A DNA stretch of 46,731 nt from Vibrio cincinnatiensis. GTDB lineage: Bacteria; Pseudomonadota; Gammaproteobacteria; Enterobacterales; Vibrionaceae. Below, piece after piece: positions 11,409-22,062 of this stretch (positions within the stretch are counted from its first letter, which is position 1; every line of letters starts with the position of its first letter). Below the pieces are notes generated by a model. That model made no database searches. It worked only from the letters and a program-made list of their open reading frames with translations, and was not told the origin of the DNA. The stretch covers positions 1-46,731 of the forward strand of contig NZ_SGOM01000016.1 in assembly GCF_022113815.1 (NCBI RefSeq), given 5' to 3'. A program made the position numbers and the translations under genes.

Positions 11409-12656
11409 TTATTGATGTTCTTCAATCTGAGTGTTATCCACCACCTGATTCTCACCAAGGTCATTAGGTAGAATCAGGTTTAAGATAATAGCAACAATAC
11501 CGCATAGGCTGACCCCTTGCAGGCTAAAGTCGCCAATACCAAAGGCCATACCCCCAATACCAAATACGAGCGTAACGGCAACAATGACTAAGTTTCGAGA
11601 TTTATGCAGGTCCACCTGATTTTTGATCAGGGTATTAAGCCCCACGGTTGCAATAGAACCAAACAGCAAAATCATAATCCCGCCCATAACAGGAATCGGA
11701 ATGGTCTGTAGCAAGGCCCCTAGCTTACCAACTAGCGCTAAAATGATCGCCGTGATCGCAGCCCAAGTCATAATGACGGGGTTAAACGCTTTAGTCAGCA
11801 TAACCGCGCCAGTGACTTCACTATAAGTGGTATTCGGTGGCGCTCCGACAAAGCTGGCTGCCATGGTTGCAATTCCGTCACCAGCAATCGTGCGATGTAG
11901 GCCCGGTTTTTTCAGGTAATCTTTTCCGGTGACATTGGAAATGGCGAGCATATCGCCCACATGCTCTACCGCAGGAGCAATGGCGACCGGAATCATAAAT
12001 AAGATGGCATTAATATTAAACTCAGGGAAAGTGAAGTTAGGTAAAGCAAACCATGCCGCTTGTTGAACGGGGGCAAAACTGACCACACCAAAATAAAGCG
12101 AAGCGCTGTAACCTGCGGCAATACCTGCACAGATAGGAATCAGCTTTAAAAAGCCACGAGCAAAAACACTCATCCCTACGGTGACTAATAAGGAAATCGC
12201 AGAAATCCATAGGGCGGCTTGCGCATCGACCAACTGCACAGAACCATCACCAGTTCTTCCCAACGCCATATTGACAGCCGTAGGCGCAAGGCCTAAACCA
12301 ATCACCATAATGACTGGGCCGACCACAACAGGGGGCAGTAATTTATGCACAATAGCAACGCCACGCACTTTGATGATTGCGCCCAGTAGAACATAAACCA
12401 CACCGGCGGCCATTAGTCCTCCCATGGTTGCAGCAATTCCCCATGCTTGAACACCGTACATAATAGGAGCAATAAAAGCGAAGGAAGAGGCGAGGAAGAT
12501 AGGGACTGAACGGCGGGTGATAAGTTGGAATAAAAGAGTACCGATACCGGCACCGAACAGTGCTACGTTAGGGTCGAGCCCAGTAAGCAATGGAACCAGA
12601 ACCAACGCTCCAAATGCAACAAATAACATTTGTGCGCCTTGAATGGCATTTTTCAT
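11409..12656 (-). CDS. uraA: Uracil:H+ symporter (NCS2/NAT family)
   Basis: UraA imports uracil across the inner membrane with protons. The 415-aa protein is almost entirely membrane segments (14 in this fold) and has the family motifs SSFAFIAP, PVAIAPAVEHVGD with the proton/uracil Glu, and NTTYSEVTGAV with the second conserved Glu. The longest frame begins at 12719, but that ATG sits inside a PurR-like box. The ATG at 12656 starts MKNAIQGAQML with a weak AGGGA upstream and fits the family length. upp, often its partner, is not adjacent. Confidence 0.93.
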   Translation of the reverse strand: MKNAIQGAQMLFVAFGALVLVPLLTGLDPNVALFGAGIGTLLFQLITRRSVPIFLASSFAFIAPIMYGVQAWGIAATMGGLMAAGVVYVLLGAIIKVRGVAIVHKLLPPVVVGPVIMVIGLGLAPTAVNMALGRTGDGSVQLVDAQAALWISAISLLVTVGMSVFARGFLKLIPICAGIAAGYSASLYFGVVSFAPVQQAAWFALPNFTFPEFNINAILFMIPVAIAPAVEHVGDMLAISNVTGKDYLKKPGLHRTIAGDGIATMAASFVGAPPNTTYSEVTGAVMLTKAFNPVIMTWAAITAIILALVGKLGALLQTIPIPVMGGIMILLFGSIATVGLNTLIKNQVDLHKSRNLVIVAVTLVFGIGGMAFGIGDFSLQGVSLCGIVAIILNLILPNDLGENQVVDNTQIEEHQ

Positions 12657-12702
12657 CGTATTTTCCCTGATGCTGAACAAAATTCGCGGGATTTTATCAC
12701 TT

Positions 12703-12718
12703 TTGCAAACGATTGCCA
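12703..12718. promoter_or_regulatory. PurR-type operator upstream of uraA
   Basis: The 16-mer TTGCAAACGATTGCCA contains the perfect core GCAANCGNTTGC and differs from the PurR consensus only at its outermost bases. On the minus strand a TAAAAT -10-like hexamer lies just downstream, so the box would cover the -35/spacer region of a uraA promoter. Regulation by PurR is inferred. Confidence 0.55.
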
Positions 12719-12868
12719 TGGAAAACAGATCAAACTTTTGCCATTCCGGTTTTCTTTGTAAGTAATCAAAAGTTGGAGAAAATTTGACAAGGGCGTGAGT
12801 GGGGTGCCTTGCTCGAAGGGGGATAGTTGCTTATCATCAATGCTTACTCGTGAGGAGATGGGAATACT

Positions 12869-14017
12869 ATGCGCTATTTACTGTTGTTGGTTATGGGATT
12901 AATGAGCCTACCTGGGCTTGCTTCTTCTAAAGTTAACCTATATCAAGCTGAAGTTGTGATTGATGAGCAACAAAGTGATGCAGAAACCAACGCCAGAATG
13001 AGAGGTTTACAGGAAGTCATTATTCGTGCTTCCGGTGATAAGGACTCGGTTAATAATGAGGTTGTCCAAAAAGCATTACGGCAAAGCGCTCAATATTTAA
13101 ATCAAATGAGTTATGGTCAGCAAGGAGGCAATAAAACCCTTAAAATGGCTTTCAGTGCTCCTCATGTCCGCACTTTATTGACTCAGGCTCAATTACCGTT
13201 TTGGCCAGAGACTCGAACCAACCTCTTAGTGTGGTTGATAGAAGAGTCAAACTATGACCGCCATATCAGTTGGGAACATTCAAATAGCGAATTAATGCAG
13301 CAACTGAAAAGTCGAGCTCAGCAGCGTGGGTTGCCATTAACCATGCCTGTTGGCGATTTTGATGATATTACTGGGATTCAAACCTCGGATTTATGGGGAG
13401 GTTTTACGCAACCTATCAGTTTTGCTAGTCAACGTTATCCGACCGATGCTGTTTTAGTGATACGAGTACAAGGAACACAGCTGCGTTGGACGCTGTATGA
13501 TCAACCTGCTGAACAGATGTTAGCATCGCCGAAAAAACCATTGGTTGGCCAAGCCAGTGGTGCGCAAGCCATCACTACCTTGATTGATGAGATTAGCGAC
13601 TATTATGCGCAGAAAGGAGGGGTATTGGTCAGCAGTGAATCTTCTCAAAAATTGTTGGCTGAATTTAAACCCGTTCGTAGTGCTCAAGCTTTCTTTGCCT
13701 TAGAAAGGGCACTGATGCGTTTAAGTTCTGTCGCTTCATTAGATGTCGTTAAAATTAAAGGGGATGAAGTCACCTTTAATGTACATTTATTGGCCGATGA
13801 AGATGGGTTTGTACAAGAAGTGTTACGAATGAAACAGATTACTCAACGAGCAGCCCCCGTGATGGAAAGCCCATTCACGTCGCCTTCTCAGCAAGAGGTA
13901 TCAAGACCATCCCATTCATCAGAAACGGATGAGTCATCATCAGAGTGGGTTGAGCCCGATCTGCCCACAACGGCGCAGCCACAAGAGACAATGCTTTATT
14001 TTTCTTGGAAAGATTAG
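12869..14017 (+). CDS. DUF2066 domain-containing secreted protein
   Basis: A 382-aa protein with a clean signal peptide (hydrophobic MRYLLLLVMGLMSLPG, cleavage near LASS). The body matches the DUF2066 family as I recall it: repeated short motifs such as RGLQEVIIRASGD near the N-terminus and a C-terminal Ser/Pro/Glu-rich tail. The function is unknown and it is probably periplasmic. In related genomes a DUF2066 gene lies beside uraA or hda and pur genes. Here it is divergent from uraA and 34 bp upstream of an amidohydrolase, likely in one transcript. Confidence 0.8.
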   Translation: MRYLLLLVMGLMSLPGLASSKVNLYQAEVVIDEQQSDAETNARMRGLQEVIIRASGDKDSVNNEVVQKALRQSAQYLNQMSYGQQGGNKTLKMAFSAPHVRTLLTQAQLPFWPETRTNLLVWLIEESNYDRHISWEHSNSELMQQLKSRAQQRGLPLTMPVGDFDDITGIQTSDLWGGFTQPISFASQRYPTDAVLVIRVQGTQLRWTLYDQPAEQMLASPKKPLVGQASGAQAITTLIDEISDYYAQKGGVLVSSESSQKLLAEFKPVRSAQAFFALERALMRLSSVASLDVVKIKGDEVTFNVHLLADEDGFVQEVLRMKQITQRAAPVMESPFTSPSQQEVSRPSHSSETDESSSEWVEPDLPTTAQPQETMLYFSWKD

Positions 14018-14051
14018 CCACGGATGACAGCGACTTGTAGAGGAAAAGGTA

Positions 14052-15452
14052 ATGAACGAACACAGTGAGCAGACATGTTCATGTTGCAGTGACACGATGA
14101 GTAAAATTAATGAGCGCTTAACCATTAGCCCTCAAGAGTCACAAGCTATCTATCAGCACTTATCTCAATCGCTGACCTCAACGTCTTCATTGATGAGTGA
14201 AACACAATATTGGCTGATTAATGCCAAATTATTTGATGGTGAAACGTTAACGATCAAAGATAATGTGAGCCTGTTTATCGATGGAGATAAAATTGGCCAG
14301 ATAGTCGTCGGGCAAGAAGCAAAGATTGAAGGGTATAAAACCTTAGACTGTCAAGGGTATACGCTAATGCCGGGTTTGATCGATGCGCATTGGCATTCTC
14401 TGTTATGTGCCATTACTAAGCCTCAAGCGATGATGGAAGAAATGACATATATTCATCTAGTGGCGGCGAAAGAGGCAAATAATACTTTAATGAGAGGGTT
14501 TACCACCATCAGAGATGCGGGGGGGCCTTGTTTTTCCTTGAAAAAAGCGATTGATCAACAGATATTTAATGGACCTCGGATTTACCCCTCGGGAGCGATG
14601 ATCTCTCAAACCTCTGGTCATGCTGATTTTCGAATGGCTTCAGAATTATTTGCCTGCCACTCATTGAGCCGTATCGAACGTGAAGGCATCGCTTCAATTG
14701 CTGATGGAAATGATGCTGTTCTGAAGTCAGTTCGTGAACAGTTAATGCAAGGTGCTTCACAAATTAAGCTGATGGCAGGGGGCGGTGTCGCTTCACCTCA
14801 TGATCATTTATTTACCAATCAATATACGGCGAATGAGCTTAAAACAGCAGTCGATGCCGCAAATGACTGGGGCACGTATGTCATGGTTCATGCTTATACA
14901 ACACAAAGTATTCAGCGTGCGATCGAATGTGGTGTGCGTTGTATTGAGCATGGTCAGCTTTGTGATGAAGAAACTGCGCAGTTAATGGCCGAGCGCGATA
15001 TTTGGTGGAGTTTACAGTCTTTCCTCGCGGATGAAGATGCCAATGTTTATCATGATGCAAATAACATTAATAAACAGCGGCTCGTTTCAGAGGGAACGGT
15101 ACGAGCCTATGAGCTGGCAAAGAAATATAAGGTGAAGCTCGCTTGGGGAACGGATATTTTATTTACCCCTAGTAATCTGACTAAGCAAGGGAAAATGTTA
15201 TCTAAGCTGACGCGTTTCTTTAAACCGTTAGAAGTATTGAGAATGGCAACCAGCAGTAATGGGCAATTGCTGAAACTATCTGGCCCCTGTGATCCTTACC
15301 CGGGGGAACTTGGAGTAATTAAAGAAAAGGCGCTGGCTGATTTGCTATTGGTTTCTGGTAATCTAAATAATGATATTAGTTTTTTAGAGGATCCTGAGAA
15401 TAAGATTGCGGTGATTATTCAAGGTGGAAAAATTAAGAAACTGACTCTGTAA
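14052..15452 (+). CDS. Amidohydrolase family protein (imidazolonepropionase-like)
   Basis: A TIM-barrel metal-dependent hydrolase of the COG1228 type (Xaa-Pro dipeptidase/imidazolonepropionase-like). All metal ligands appear present: H113 and H115 in DAHWHS, a probable carboxylated K239 in QIKLMAGGG, H280 in MVHAYT, H300 in CIEHGQ, and D368 in AWGTDIL. The first 50 residues are an unusual extension with a CSCCSD cysteine cluster and no signal peptide. The start at 14052 has a good AGAGGAAAAGG site, and internal Met16 or Met48 are alternatives. The substrate cannot be assigned. It sits where hda might be expected between DUF2069 and DUF2066 genes. A terminator follows. Confidence 0.85.
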   Translation: MNEHSEQTCSCCSDTMSKINERLTISPQESQAIYQHLSQSLTSTSSLMSETQYWLINAKLFDGETLTIKDNVSLFIDGDKIGQIVVGQEAKIEGYKTLDCQGYTLMPGLIDAHWHSLLCAITKPQAMMEEMTYIHLVAAKEANNTLMRGFTTIRDAGGPCFSLKKAIDQQIFNGPRIYPSGAMISQTSGHADFRMASELFACHSLSRIEREGIASIADGNDAVLKSVREQLMQGASQIKLMAGGGVASPHDHLFTNQYTANELKTAVDAANDWGTYVMVHAYTTQSIQRAIECGVRCIEHGQLCDEETAQLMAERDIWWSLQSFLADEDANVYHDANNINKQRLVSEGTVRAYELAKKYKVKLAWGTDILFTPSNLTKQGKMLSKLTRFFKPLEVLRMATSSNGQLLKLSGPCDPYPGELGVIKEKALADLLLVSGNLNNDISFLEDPENKIAVIIQGGKIKKLTL

Positions 15453-15473
15453 AATAGAAGATGGTTTAATAGT

Positions 15474-15514
15474 AAAACAGCCCCAGTTTTTGAACACTGG
15501 GGCTGTTTTATTTT
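15474..15514. terminator. Bidirectional terminator between the amidohydrolase and DUF2069 genes
   Basis: A 13-bp perfect stem (15474-15486 with 15497-15509, GC-rich centre CCCCAG/CTGGGG) has A and T flanks on both sides. It serves the plus-strand amidohydrolase and, on the minus strand, the DUF2069 gene whose stop is at 15517. Confidence 0.92.
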
Positions 15515-15516
15515 GG

Positions 15517-15947
15517 TTACTTATCTCGATTAAATTGAGTTTTTTCTGCCCTTTCTACTTCGGAAAGTTTGGTTAATTTTAATCCCAGTTCTTTACCTCG
15601 CAGGCGCGCATAGAGCGTATTGCCAACAAAGGCACAACTGGTAAAAAGTAATTCTATCGCAGCCAACCAGCGTTCACCGTTATCGATATATAAAAGGGTA
15701 AACGCATGCAGAAAATACAGCATGAGCACAAAGTTTGCCCAAGCATGAGTGTAGGGTTTTCCTTTTATGATACCTGGCAACGGCAGTAATAAAGGCACAA
15801 GCCAACCAATGGTGATCGCCACTGGCGAAATATGTGGGTGTGGAGACCAAATTAATTGCCAAAGTGCAATCCAAACTATTAGCGAGAGTATTCCCCCAAG
15901 TGCCAGCCAGCGTACCAAACGAGTTTGAGGGAGTTGGTGGGTTGTCA

Positions 15948-15948
<1 letters not shown>
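15517..15948 (-). CDS. DUF2069 domain-containing membrane protein
   Basis: A 143-aa integral membrane protein with four hydrophobic segments (LALGGILSLIVWIALW, ITIGWLVPLLLPLPGI, FVLMLYFLHAFTLLYI, LAAIELLFTSCAFVG) and a charged C-terminal tail. It matches DUF2069, of unknown function. Its start overlaps the stop of the upstream wrbA-like gene by one base (TAATG), so the two are translationally coupled. Confidence 0.85.
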
Positions 15949-16864
<916 letters not shown>

Positions 16865-16921
16865 AACTTTTCCTTTACGTGATTATTATAGTAATCGTGG
16901 TTAACATCCGATTATCGCGGA

Positions 16922-18394
16922 TTATTTAAGTGATAAAAAGCGTTCTCTTTGTACCATGAGTTGATCAATTCTTGCATCATAACGGGCTTGCTCTAAGCTT
17001 CCTAATGAAGCCAATTGGCTGGCCTGAGTATAATATTGAATGGCTTTATTCCAGTTTGCCCCCAGGGCGAGAAGTTCGGCGCGAGCCGCCAACTCTTCGG
17101 GTTCATTGCCTTGATGATGATTAGCTTCAGCGAGCAAGTTCCACCCATTGCTATCATTGGGGTTGTCGTGGGTATAGCGTTGCAATAACCGGATTGCCTC
17201 AACATATTTCTCCCCTTTAAAAAGGGCATTGGCATTGTTAATGACTAACACTGGGTTATTCGGCTTTTGTTGAAGCGCCTGCGCCAGAAGTTGCAGCGCT
17301 TCATTGACTCGCTCCGTTTCGATGAGTAAATCGGTCATCGTATCAAGGTAGAAATTGTTGTCAGGATGGCTTTTTAATAGCGTTTGTAATAGCGGCTCCG
17401 CTTTTTTGTACTGTTTCGTATCGAGATAAACCAAAGCTTTACCATAATCAAAAGCATCATTAATGCTTTCTTGCGATTTTTTCTGGGTGCGGGTAAACCA
17501 ATCTAAGGCGGCATCACTGCTGATTCCAGCATAACGGGCAACGACTCGGGAGCGAGCTAGATGATAATTGAGTGAGGGTGAGACTCGAACATCCGGATAT
17601 TGTTGAGCTCTTGCTCGGCTATCGGTGATGCGATCTTCGGGCAATGGGTGAGTGAGAAGCATGGGTGGGGGCGTGCTAGCATAACGGTATTCATCGGCTA
17701 GGCGACCAAAAAAACGAGGCATAGCCTGAACATCAAACCCAGCTTTGGCTAAGGTTGCAATACCAAAGCGATCCGCCTCTTTTTCATTACTTCGAGTGTA
17801 GTTGATTTGGCTTTGCATACTGCCTGCGGTTGTCGCAGTGATCGCCGCAATACCGGCTTGTGGAGCGGCAATGGCCAGTAATAGTGACCCCGCTAATGCC
17901 GCGATGGTGGCTGGTGAGCGGCGCGCTTGCTCTTCCATACTTCGTGCTAAATGACGCTGTGTCACATGCGCGATTTCATGCGCCATAACAGAAGCCAACT
18001 CACTTTCTGATTGAGCATGGAGCAGTAAACCGGAATGCAGAGCAATATAACCGCCAAAAAAGGCAAACGCATTGATGTTTCGATCTCGGATCATAAAAAA
18101 GGTGAACGGAGTTTTAACATCATCCGCATTAGCGACTAACCGGTGGCCTAGTGTATCGATGTACTCATTGATGACAGGATCGTTAATGATGGGCTTACTG
18201 CTTCTTAGCATTCGCATATAAGCATCACCATAAATGCGTTCTTGATCTATGGTTAATGTTGAACCTGCAACCGTGCCAATATCCGGTAATTCAATACTAT
18301 CGACTCTTGACACATCCGCATAAGAGAGCGATGGAAGGCTTAGCGTTGCCACTAAGCAAAGGCTAATTAGTGAACGTGACCGTTTTATTATCAT
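16922..18394 (-). CDS. bepA: Periplasmic metalloprotease/chaperone BepA (M48 family)
   Basis: BepA assists assembly of outer-membrane proteins such as LptD and degrades misassembled ones. The zinc motif HEIAH is at residues 139-143 after a signal peptide ending SLSYA. The catalytic domain continues with NEKEADRFG, carrying the third metal ligand Glu. The C-terminal 200 residues are TPR repeats. The open frame extends upstream to 18547, but the ATG at 18394 begins a standard signal peptide and gives 490 aa, close to the 487 aa of E. coli BepA. The Shine-Dalgarno for this start is weak. Confidence 0.93.
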   Translation of the reverse strand: MIIKRSRSLISLCLVATLSLPSLSYADVSRVDSIELPDIGTVAGSTLTIDQERIYGDAYMRMLRSSKPIINDPVINEYIDTLGHRLVANADDVKTPFTFFMIRDRNINAFAFFGGYIALHSGLLLHAQSESELASVMAHEIAHVTQRHLARSMEEQARRSPATIAALAGSLLLAIAAPQAGIAAITATTAGSMQSQINYTRSNEKEADRFGIATLAKAGFDVQAMPRFFGRLADEYRYASTPPPMLLTHPLPEDRITDSRARAQQYPDVRVSPSLNYHLARSRVVARYAGISSDAALDWFTRTQKKSQESINDAFDYGKALVYLDTKQYKKAEPLLQTLLKSHPDNNFYLDTMTDLLIETERVNEALQLLAQALQQKPNNPVLVINNANALFKGEKYVEAIRLLQRYTHDNPNDSNGWNLLAEANHHQGNEPEELAARAELLALGANWNKAIQYYTQASQLASLGSLEQARYDARIDQLMVQRERFLSLK

Positions 18395-18636
18395 AACTGT
18401 GTGGGAAACTCCGAACTCATCTTTCACTAAGACCATGCCTTGTTCGATAGGTTTCGCTCGTTGTTTTTCAAAGTAAACACAACGAATCGTTACCACGAGA
18501 AAATAATGGCACCCAGAGCAAAAGCCGATACAATGTGGCATTCCCAAGTGACCTCAATACATTGAGTTGCGTAAGATGTTTCGTTCGATATGTTGAGATG
18601 ACTCGGATATGCCTATATTAAGGATTGAGCTGAAGA

Positions 18637-18873
18637 ATGGAACCCAATATTCTCGATTTACGCCAACATCGATGCCCAATGACACTTTTGCTTGCGAAAC
18701 GTCACATCTTAATACTTGATCACACGCAAAGTACCATTATTCTAATCAGCGACATCAGCTCGGTTCGTGATATTCAATCTTATATACAGCAACAGGGGTT
18801 CATCAGTAAGTGCCAACCTGTGGCTGATTATTTCTCGCTTTATGTTTCAAAGGAGACTCCTCTCGATGTTTGA
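18637..18873 (+). CDS. TusA/SirA-family sulfur carrier-like protein
   Basis: A 78-aa protein with the TusA-fold signature LDLRQHRCPMTLLLAK, the sulfur-carrying Cys at residue 13, followed by the usual beta-alpha-beta pattern. TusA relays persulfide sulfur for tRNA 2-thiouridine or other sulfur transfers. This one has Met rather than the usual Glu/Pro after CP, so it is a paralogue type rather than the canonical tusA. It overlaps perM by 8 bp. Confidence 0.85.
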   Translation: MEPNILDLRQHRCPMTLLLAKRHILILDHTQSTIILISDISSVRDIQSYIQQQGFISKCQPVADYFSLYVSKETPLDV

Positions 18874-19936
18874 AATGCTGAATCGTTGGTATCAACGACG
18901 TTTCTCCGATCCCCATGCCGTCAGTTTGGTGGCGATTCTTTTCTTTGGTTTCATTACCATCTATTTCTTCGGCCACTTAATTGCCCCTTTATTGGTCGCA
19001 TTGGTGCTGGCTTATCTGTTGGAGTGGCCCGTTGTTCAATTATGCCGATTAACCATTCCTCGTACCGCCTCGGTTGTGCTGGTTATTTTACTGTTTATCG
19101 GGCTCATGTTTTTGGCGATATTTGGATTGGTTCCAACAATTTGGCAGCAAGTTGTTAACTTAATCAATGACATACCAAACATGTACAATGGGCTTCAACT
19201 CTTTATTGCTAGCCTTCCTGAACGTTATCCTGAATTAGCCAACTTACAGATTGTCGAATCATTGATTAATAACGCTAAAAATCAAGCGCTTAGCGTGGGT
19301 GAGTCGGTAGTAAAAGGTTCTCTGGCTTCACTGGTGAGTTTAGCAACCTTAGCGGTGTATTTGATTTTGGTGCCTATGTTGGTGTTTTTCTTACTCAAAG
19401 ATAAGCAGGAAATGCTGAATGTTGCCAGTGGACTTTTGCCAAGAAATCGCAAACTAGCCACCAAAGTATGGGTGGAGATGAACCAACAAATCTCGAATTA
19501 TATTCGTGGTAAGGTACTAGAAATTCTTATCGTGGGTGGGGTAAGTTACGTCACGTTTGCTATTTTAGAACTGCGCTATTCCGCTTTGCTTGCCGTTGCG
19601 GTTGGCTTTTCTGTACTCATTCCTTACATCGGTGCGGCAGCTGTCACTATTCCTGTTGCGATTGTGGGCTTGTTCCAATGGGGAATGACCCCGCCTTTTT
19701 ACACATTACTGATCGCTTATACGATCATCCAAGTGCTGGACGGTAATGTTTTGGTTCCTGTTCTTTTCTCTGAAGCTGTGAATTTGCATCCTATGTCGAT
19801 CATCGTTGCTGTGTTGGTTTTTGGTGGCTTGTGGGGGTTTTGGGGCGTCTTTTTTGCTATTCCGCTTGCGACACTGGTTAAAGCGGTTTGGCACGCCTTG
19901 CCTAGCAATGATGAAAATGTTTCCCCTACGGAATAA
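18866..19936 (+). CDS. perM: AI-2E family transporter / PerM permease
   Basis: An integral membrane protein of the AI-2E transporter (PerM/TqsA) superfamily with eight predicted membrane spans. Conserved family elements include PLLVALVLAYLLEWPV near the N-terminus and VGFSVLIPYIGAAAV, VLDGNVLVPVLFS and NLHPMSIIVAVLVFGGLWGFWG in the C-terminal half. The open frame starts at 18767, but ATG 18866 with AGGAG at 18851-18855 is the clear start, giving 356 aa. PerM is conserved beside bepA in E. coli. Its substrate is not known. Confidence 0.92.
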   Translation: MFEMLNRWYQRRFSDPHAVSLVAILFFGFITIYFFGHLIAPLLVALVLAYLLEWPVVQLCRLTIPRTASVVLVILLFIGLMFLAIFGLVPTIWQQVVNLINDIPNMYNGLQLFIASLPERYPELANLQIVESLINNAKNQALSVGESVVKGSLASLVSLATLAVYLILVPMLVFFLLKDKQEMLNVASGLLPRNRKLATKVWVEMNQQISNYIRGKVLEILIVGGVSYVTFAILELRYSALLAVAVGFSVLIPYIGAAAVTIPVAIVGLFQWGMTPPFYTLLIAYTIIQVLDGNVLVPVLFSEAVNLHPMSIIVAVLVFGGLWGFWGVFFAIPLATLVKAVWHALPSNDENVSPTE

Positions 19937-19984
19937 TGTGAGGAAGAGGGCGTAATCATCAACTAAAGTATTTAAGACGATCAC

Positions 19985-20011
19985 TGAAGTTTTCATTTGG
20001 CTTGTCGATAT
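19985..20011 (+). promoter_or_regulatory. Sigma-28 (FliA) promoter of the chemoreceptor gene
   Basis: TGAAGTTT (19985-19992), an 11-bp spacer and GTCGATAT (20004-20011) fit the flagellar sigma-28 consensus TNAAGTTT-N11-GCCGATAA, 45 bp before the receptor start. Two flagellin genes at the window end have the same architecture. Confidence 0.7.
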
Positions 20012-20056
20012 AGAAATCATAACAATAAAAATATGGAATAAAAGTCGAGGGAAATT

Positions 20057-21928
20057 ATGAAATTTAGTCAAAAAATTGTAGCCGCTTCATCTGCGCTTTT
20101 ACTGGTTATTGTGGTGCTTTTGTCTTTACAACAATTAGCAACGGTACGTTCTGAAGTTCAATCTTTAGTTCAAAATAGCTTAAAAGAGATGGTATTAGGG
20201 GTTAAAAATACCATCTCATCAGAAATGAGCAGTAAAAAAGGCTTAGCCAAAGCGATGACCGAAAGTCTGGAGTTGGATCCGACCAATCGACAATATGTAC
20301 AGGATGTTTTAGAAAAACCGACCCTTAAAGGCAGTTTTTTATCGATCGGGCTTGGCTATGAAGCCGATGGTTCGATGATTGAAAATGATGATAATTGGAG
20401 CCCAGACAGCAGTTATGATCCACGACAGCGCCCATGGTATACCGGAGCGAAAAATCAGCAATCGCTAATCGTGACCGCTCCATATGTTGATGCGGCAACA
20501 AAAAACATGATCATCTCAATTGGTACCCCTGTACGCTCTGGGGGACAGTTTATTGGTTCAATGTTTTATGATCTCGAGCTGACAAAACTTGCCACATTGG
20601 TCAACGGTATTAACTTATTTGATGCTGGGTATCTATTTATTGTCACCGCGGAAGGGACGACGATAGCTCATCCTGATGTGAATAATAATGGGCAGCCCCT
20701 TTCTAGCTATCTTCCACAAATTACGCTCAGTGAAGGGATTCAACAGATTGAATTAGAGGGGCAACCTCACCTTGCTTACTTTAGTCAAGTTCCTAATGAA
20801 AATTGGTATGTTGGGGCGGTCATCGATGAGTCTTTAGCGTTTTCTACGCTGTCTACGTTACGAAACAGCTCGATTATCTACACCTTAATTGGCGTGATTT
20901 TAAGTGTGATTGGCCTGAGCGTGTTGATTAAAGTTCTTATGCGTCCGCTTGGGTTATTAAATGATGCGATTCAGGATATGGCTTCAGGGCAAGGGGATTT
21001 GACGAAACGTTTAAACACCAATACTGATAAAGAGTTTGCTGAGCTTGCATACGGATTTAACGCATTTACCGAAACTTTGCAAAAACAGATTCAGCAATCT
21101 AAAGCGATTGGTGAAGAAATTATGCGAGGAGCGGAGCAAACCATGTCTAGTGTTGGGGGCTCTTCGGCGGCAATGCGCGATCAACTGCAAGAGTTAGAGC
21201 AACTGGCAACAGCGATGCATGAAATGTCAGTAACCGCAACGGAGGTTGCCAATAATGCTCAAGGTGCCGCTTCGGCAGCAAAAGAGGCCGATGAGGCGAC
21301 ACAAGAAGGTTCATTAGTCGTTAGTGATACTACGCAGTCGATTGACCGTTTATCAGCACACATTGAAATGGCCGTTGAAGAAGTACGAGGCCTAGAATCG
21401 GCAACTGCGAATATCGAAACCATTTTGAAAGTGATTAATGATATTGCTGACCAAACGAACTTACTTGCGCTTAATGCGGCGATTGAAGCGGCTCGAGCGG
21501 GAGAGTCTGGGAGAGGTTTTGCGGTAGTGGCCGATGAGGTCAGAACGTTGGCTCAACGAACTCAGCAATCGACAACCGAAATTCGTACCATGATTGAGCA
21601 GCTACAGGTTGGCTCCAACTCTGTATCGGTGGCGATGAATGAAAGTAAAACCACGGCGGAAGATGCCGTCGCTAAAGCTCAGTTGGCAGATGCCGCATTG
21701 CAGCGTATTCGCAATGCGATTCAGCAGATCAGCGATATGAACTTACAGATAGCCTCTGCTGCTGAACAGCAAAGCTTGGTTGCGGAAGAAATCAATAACA
21801 ATACGGTTAAGATTAAAGATCTATCGACTCAAGTATCAGAATCGGCAGAAGAAGCGAATATTGCGATGCAGGTTCAGGCTGAAAATGTTCGTGAACAAGA
21901 TGCCATTCTCAGTAAATTTACGGTTTAA
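20057..21928 (+). CDS. Methyl-accepting chemotaxis protein, dCache amino-acid type (Mlp24-like)
   Basis: A 623-aa transmembrane chemoreceptor: TM1 at residues 10-27, a periplasmic dCache domain to about 270, TM2 near 275-295, HAMP to about 350, then a methyl-accepting coiled coil. The signalling tip is the invariant [22 protein letters not shown] region. The ligand pocket has YDPRQRPWY followed later by a YVD element and FYDLEL, the Tyr/Arg/Trp/Tyr/Asp pattern of amino-acid-binding dCache receptors. The locus beside bcp-gcvR matches V. cholerae VC2161 (Mlp24), an amino-acid sensor. Orthology is inferred. Transcription from a sigma-28 promoter ties it to motility. Confidence 0.93.
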   Translation: MKFSQKIVAASSALLLVIVVLLSLQQLATVRSEVQSLVQNSLKEMVLGVKNTISSEMSSKKGLAKAMTESLELDPTNRQYVQDVLEKPTLKGSFLSIGLGYEADGSMIENDDNWSPDSSYDPRQRPWYTGAKNQQSLIVTAPYVDAATKNMIISIGTPVRSGGQFIGSMFYDLELTKLATLVNGINLFDAGYLFIVTAEGTTIAHPDVNNNGQPLSSYLPQITLSEGIQQIELEGQPHLAYFSQVPNENWYVGAVIDESLAFSTLSTLRNSSIIYTLIGVILSVIGLSVLIKVLMRPLGLLNDAIQDMASGQGDLTKRLNTNTDKEFAELAYGFNAFTETLQKQIQQSKAIGEEIMRGAEQTMSSVGGSSAAMRDQLQELEQLATAMHEMSVTATEVANNAQGAASAAKEADEATQEGSLVVSDTTQSIDRLSAHIEMAVEEVRGLESATANIETILKVINDIADQTNLLALNAAIEAARAGESGRGFAVVADEVRTLAQRTQQSTTEIRTMIEQLQVGSNSVSVAMNESKTTAEDAVAKAQLADAALQRIRNAIQQISDMNLQIASAAEQQSLVAEEINNNTVKIKDLSTQVSESAEEANIAMQVQAENVREQDAILSKFTV

Positions 21929-21977
21929 TAATGTGATGGTGAGCAGGCCCTAGATGCTTCACTGAGCATGCTAATCT

Positions 21978-22010
21978 AAAAAGCCATCCTCACTAGTGGG
22001 ATGGCTTTTC
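21978..22010. terminator. Terminator after the chemoreceptor gene
   Basis: An 11-bp perfect stem AAAAGCCATCC/GGATGGCTTTT (21979-21989 with 21999-22009) lies between the receptor stop and the bcp stop. Flanking A and T runs make it usable from both strands. Confidence 0.9.
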
Positions 22011-22062
22011 TGAATAGGGGGAAACCTTATCCATCAGAAGGCGAATTCATGGAGACCACTGG

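Noticed and set aside
11409..12719. The longer uraA frame starting at 12719
   Set aside because: The extra 21 residues fall within the PurR box and promoter, and the family N-terminus begins at the ATG at 12656.
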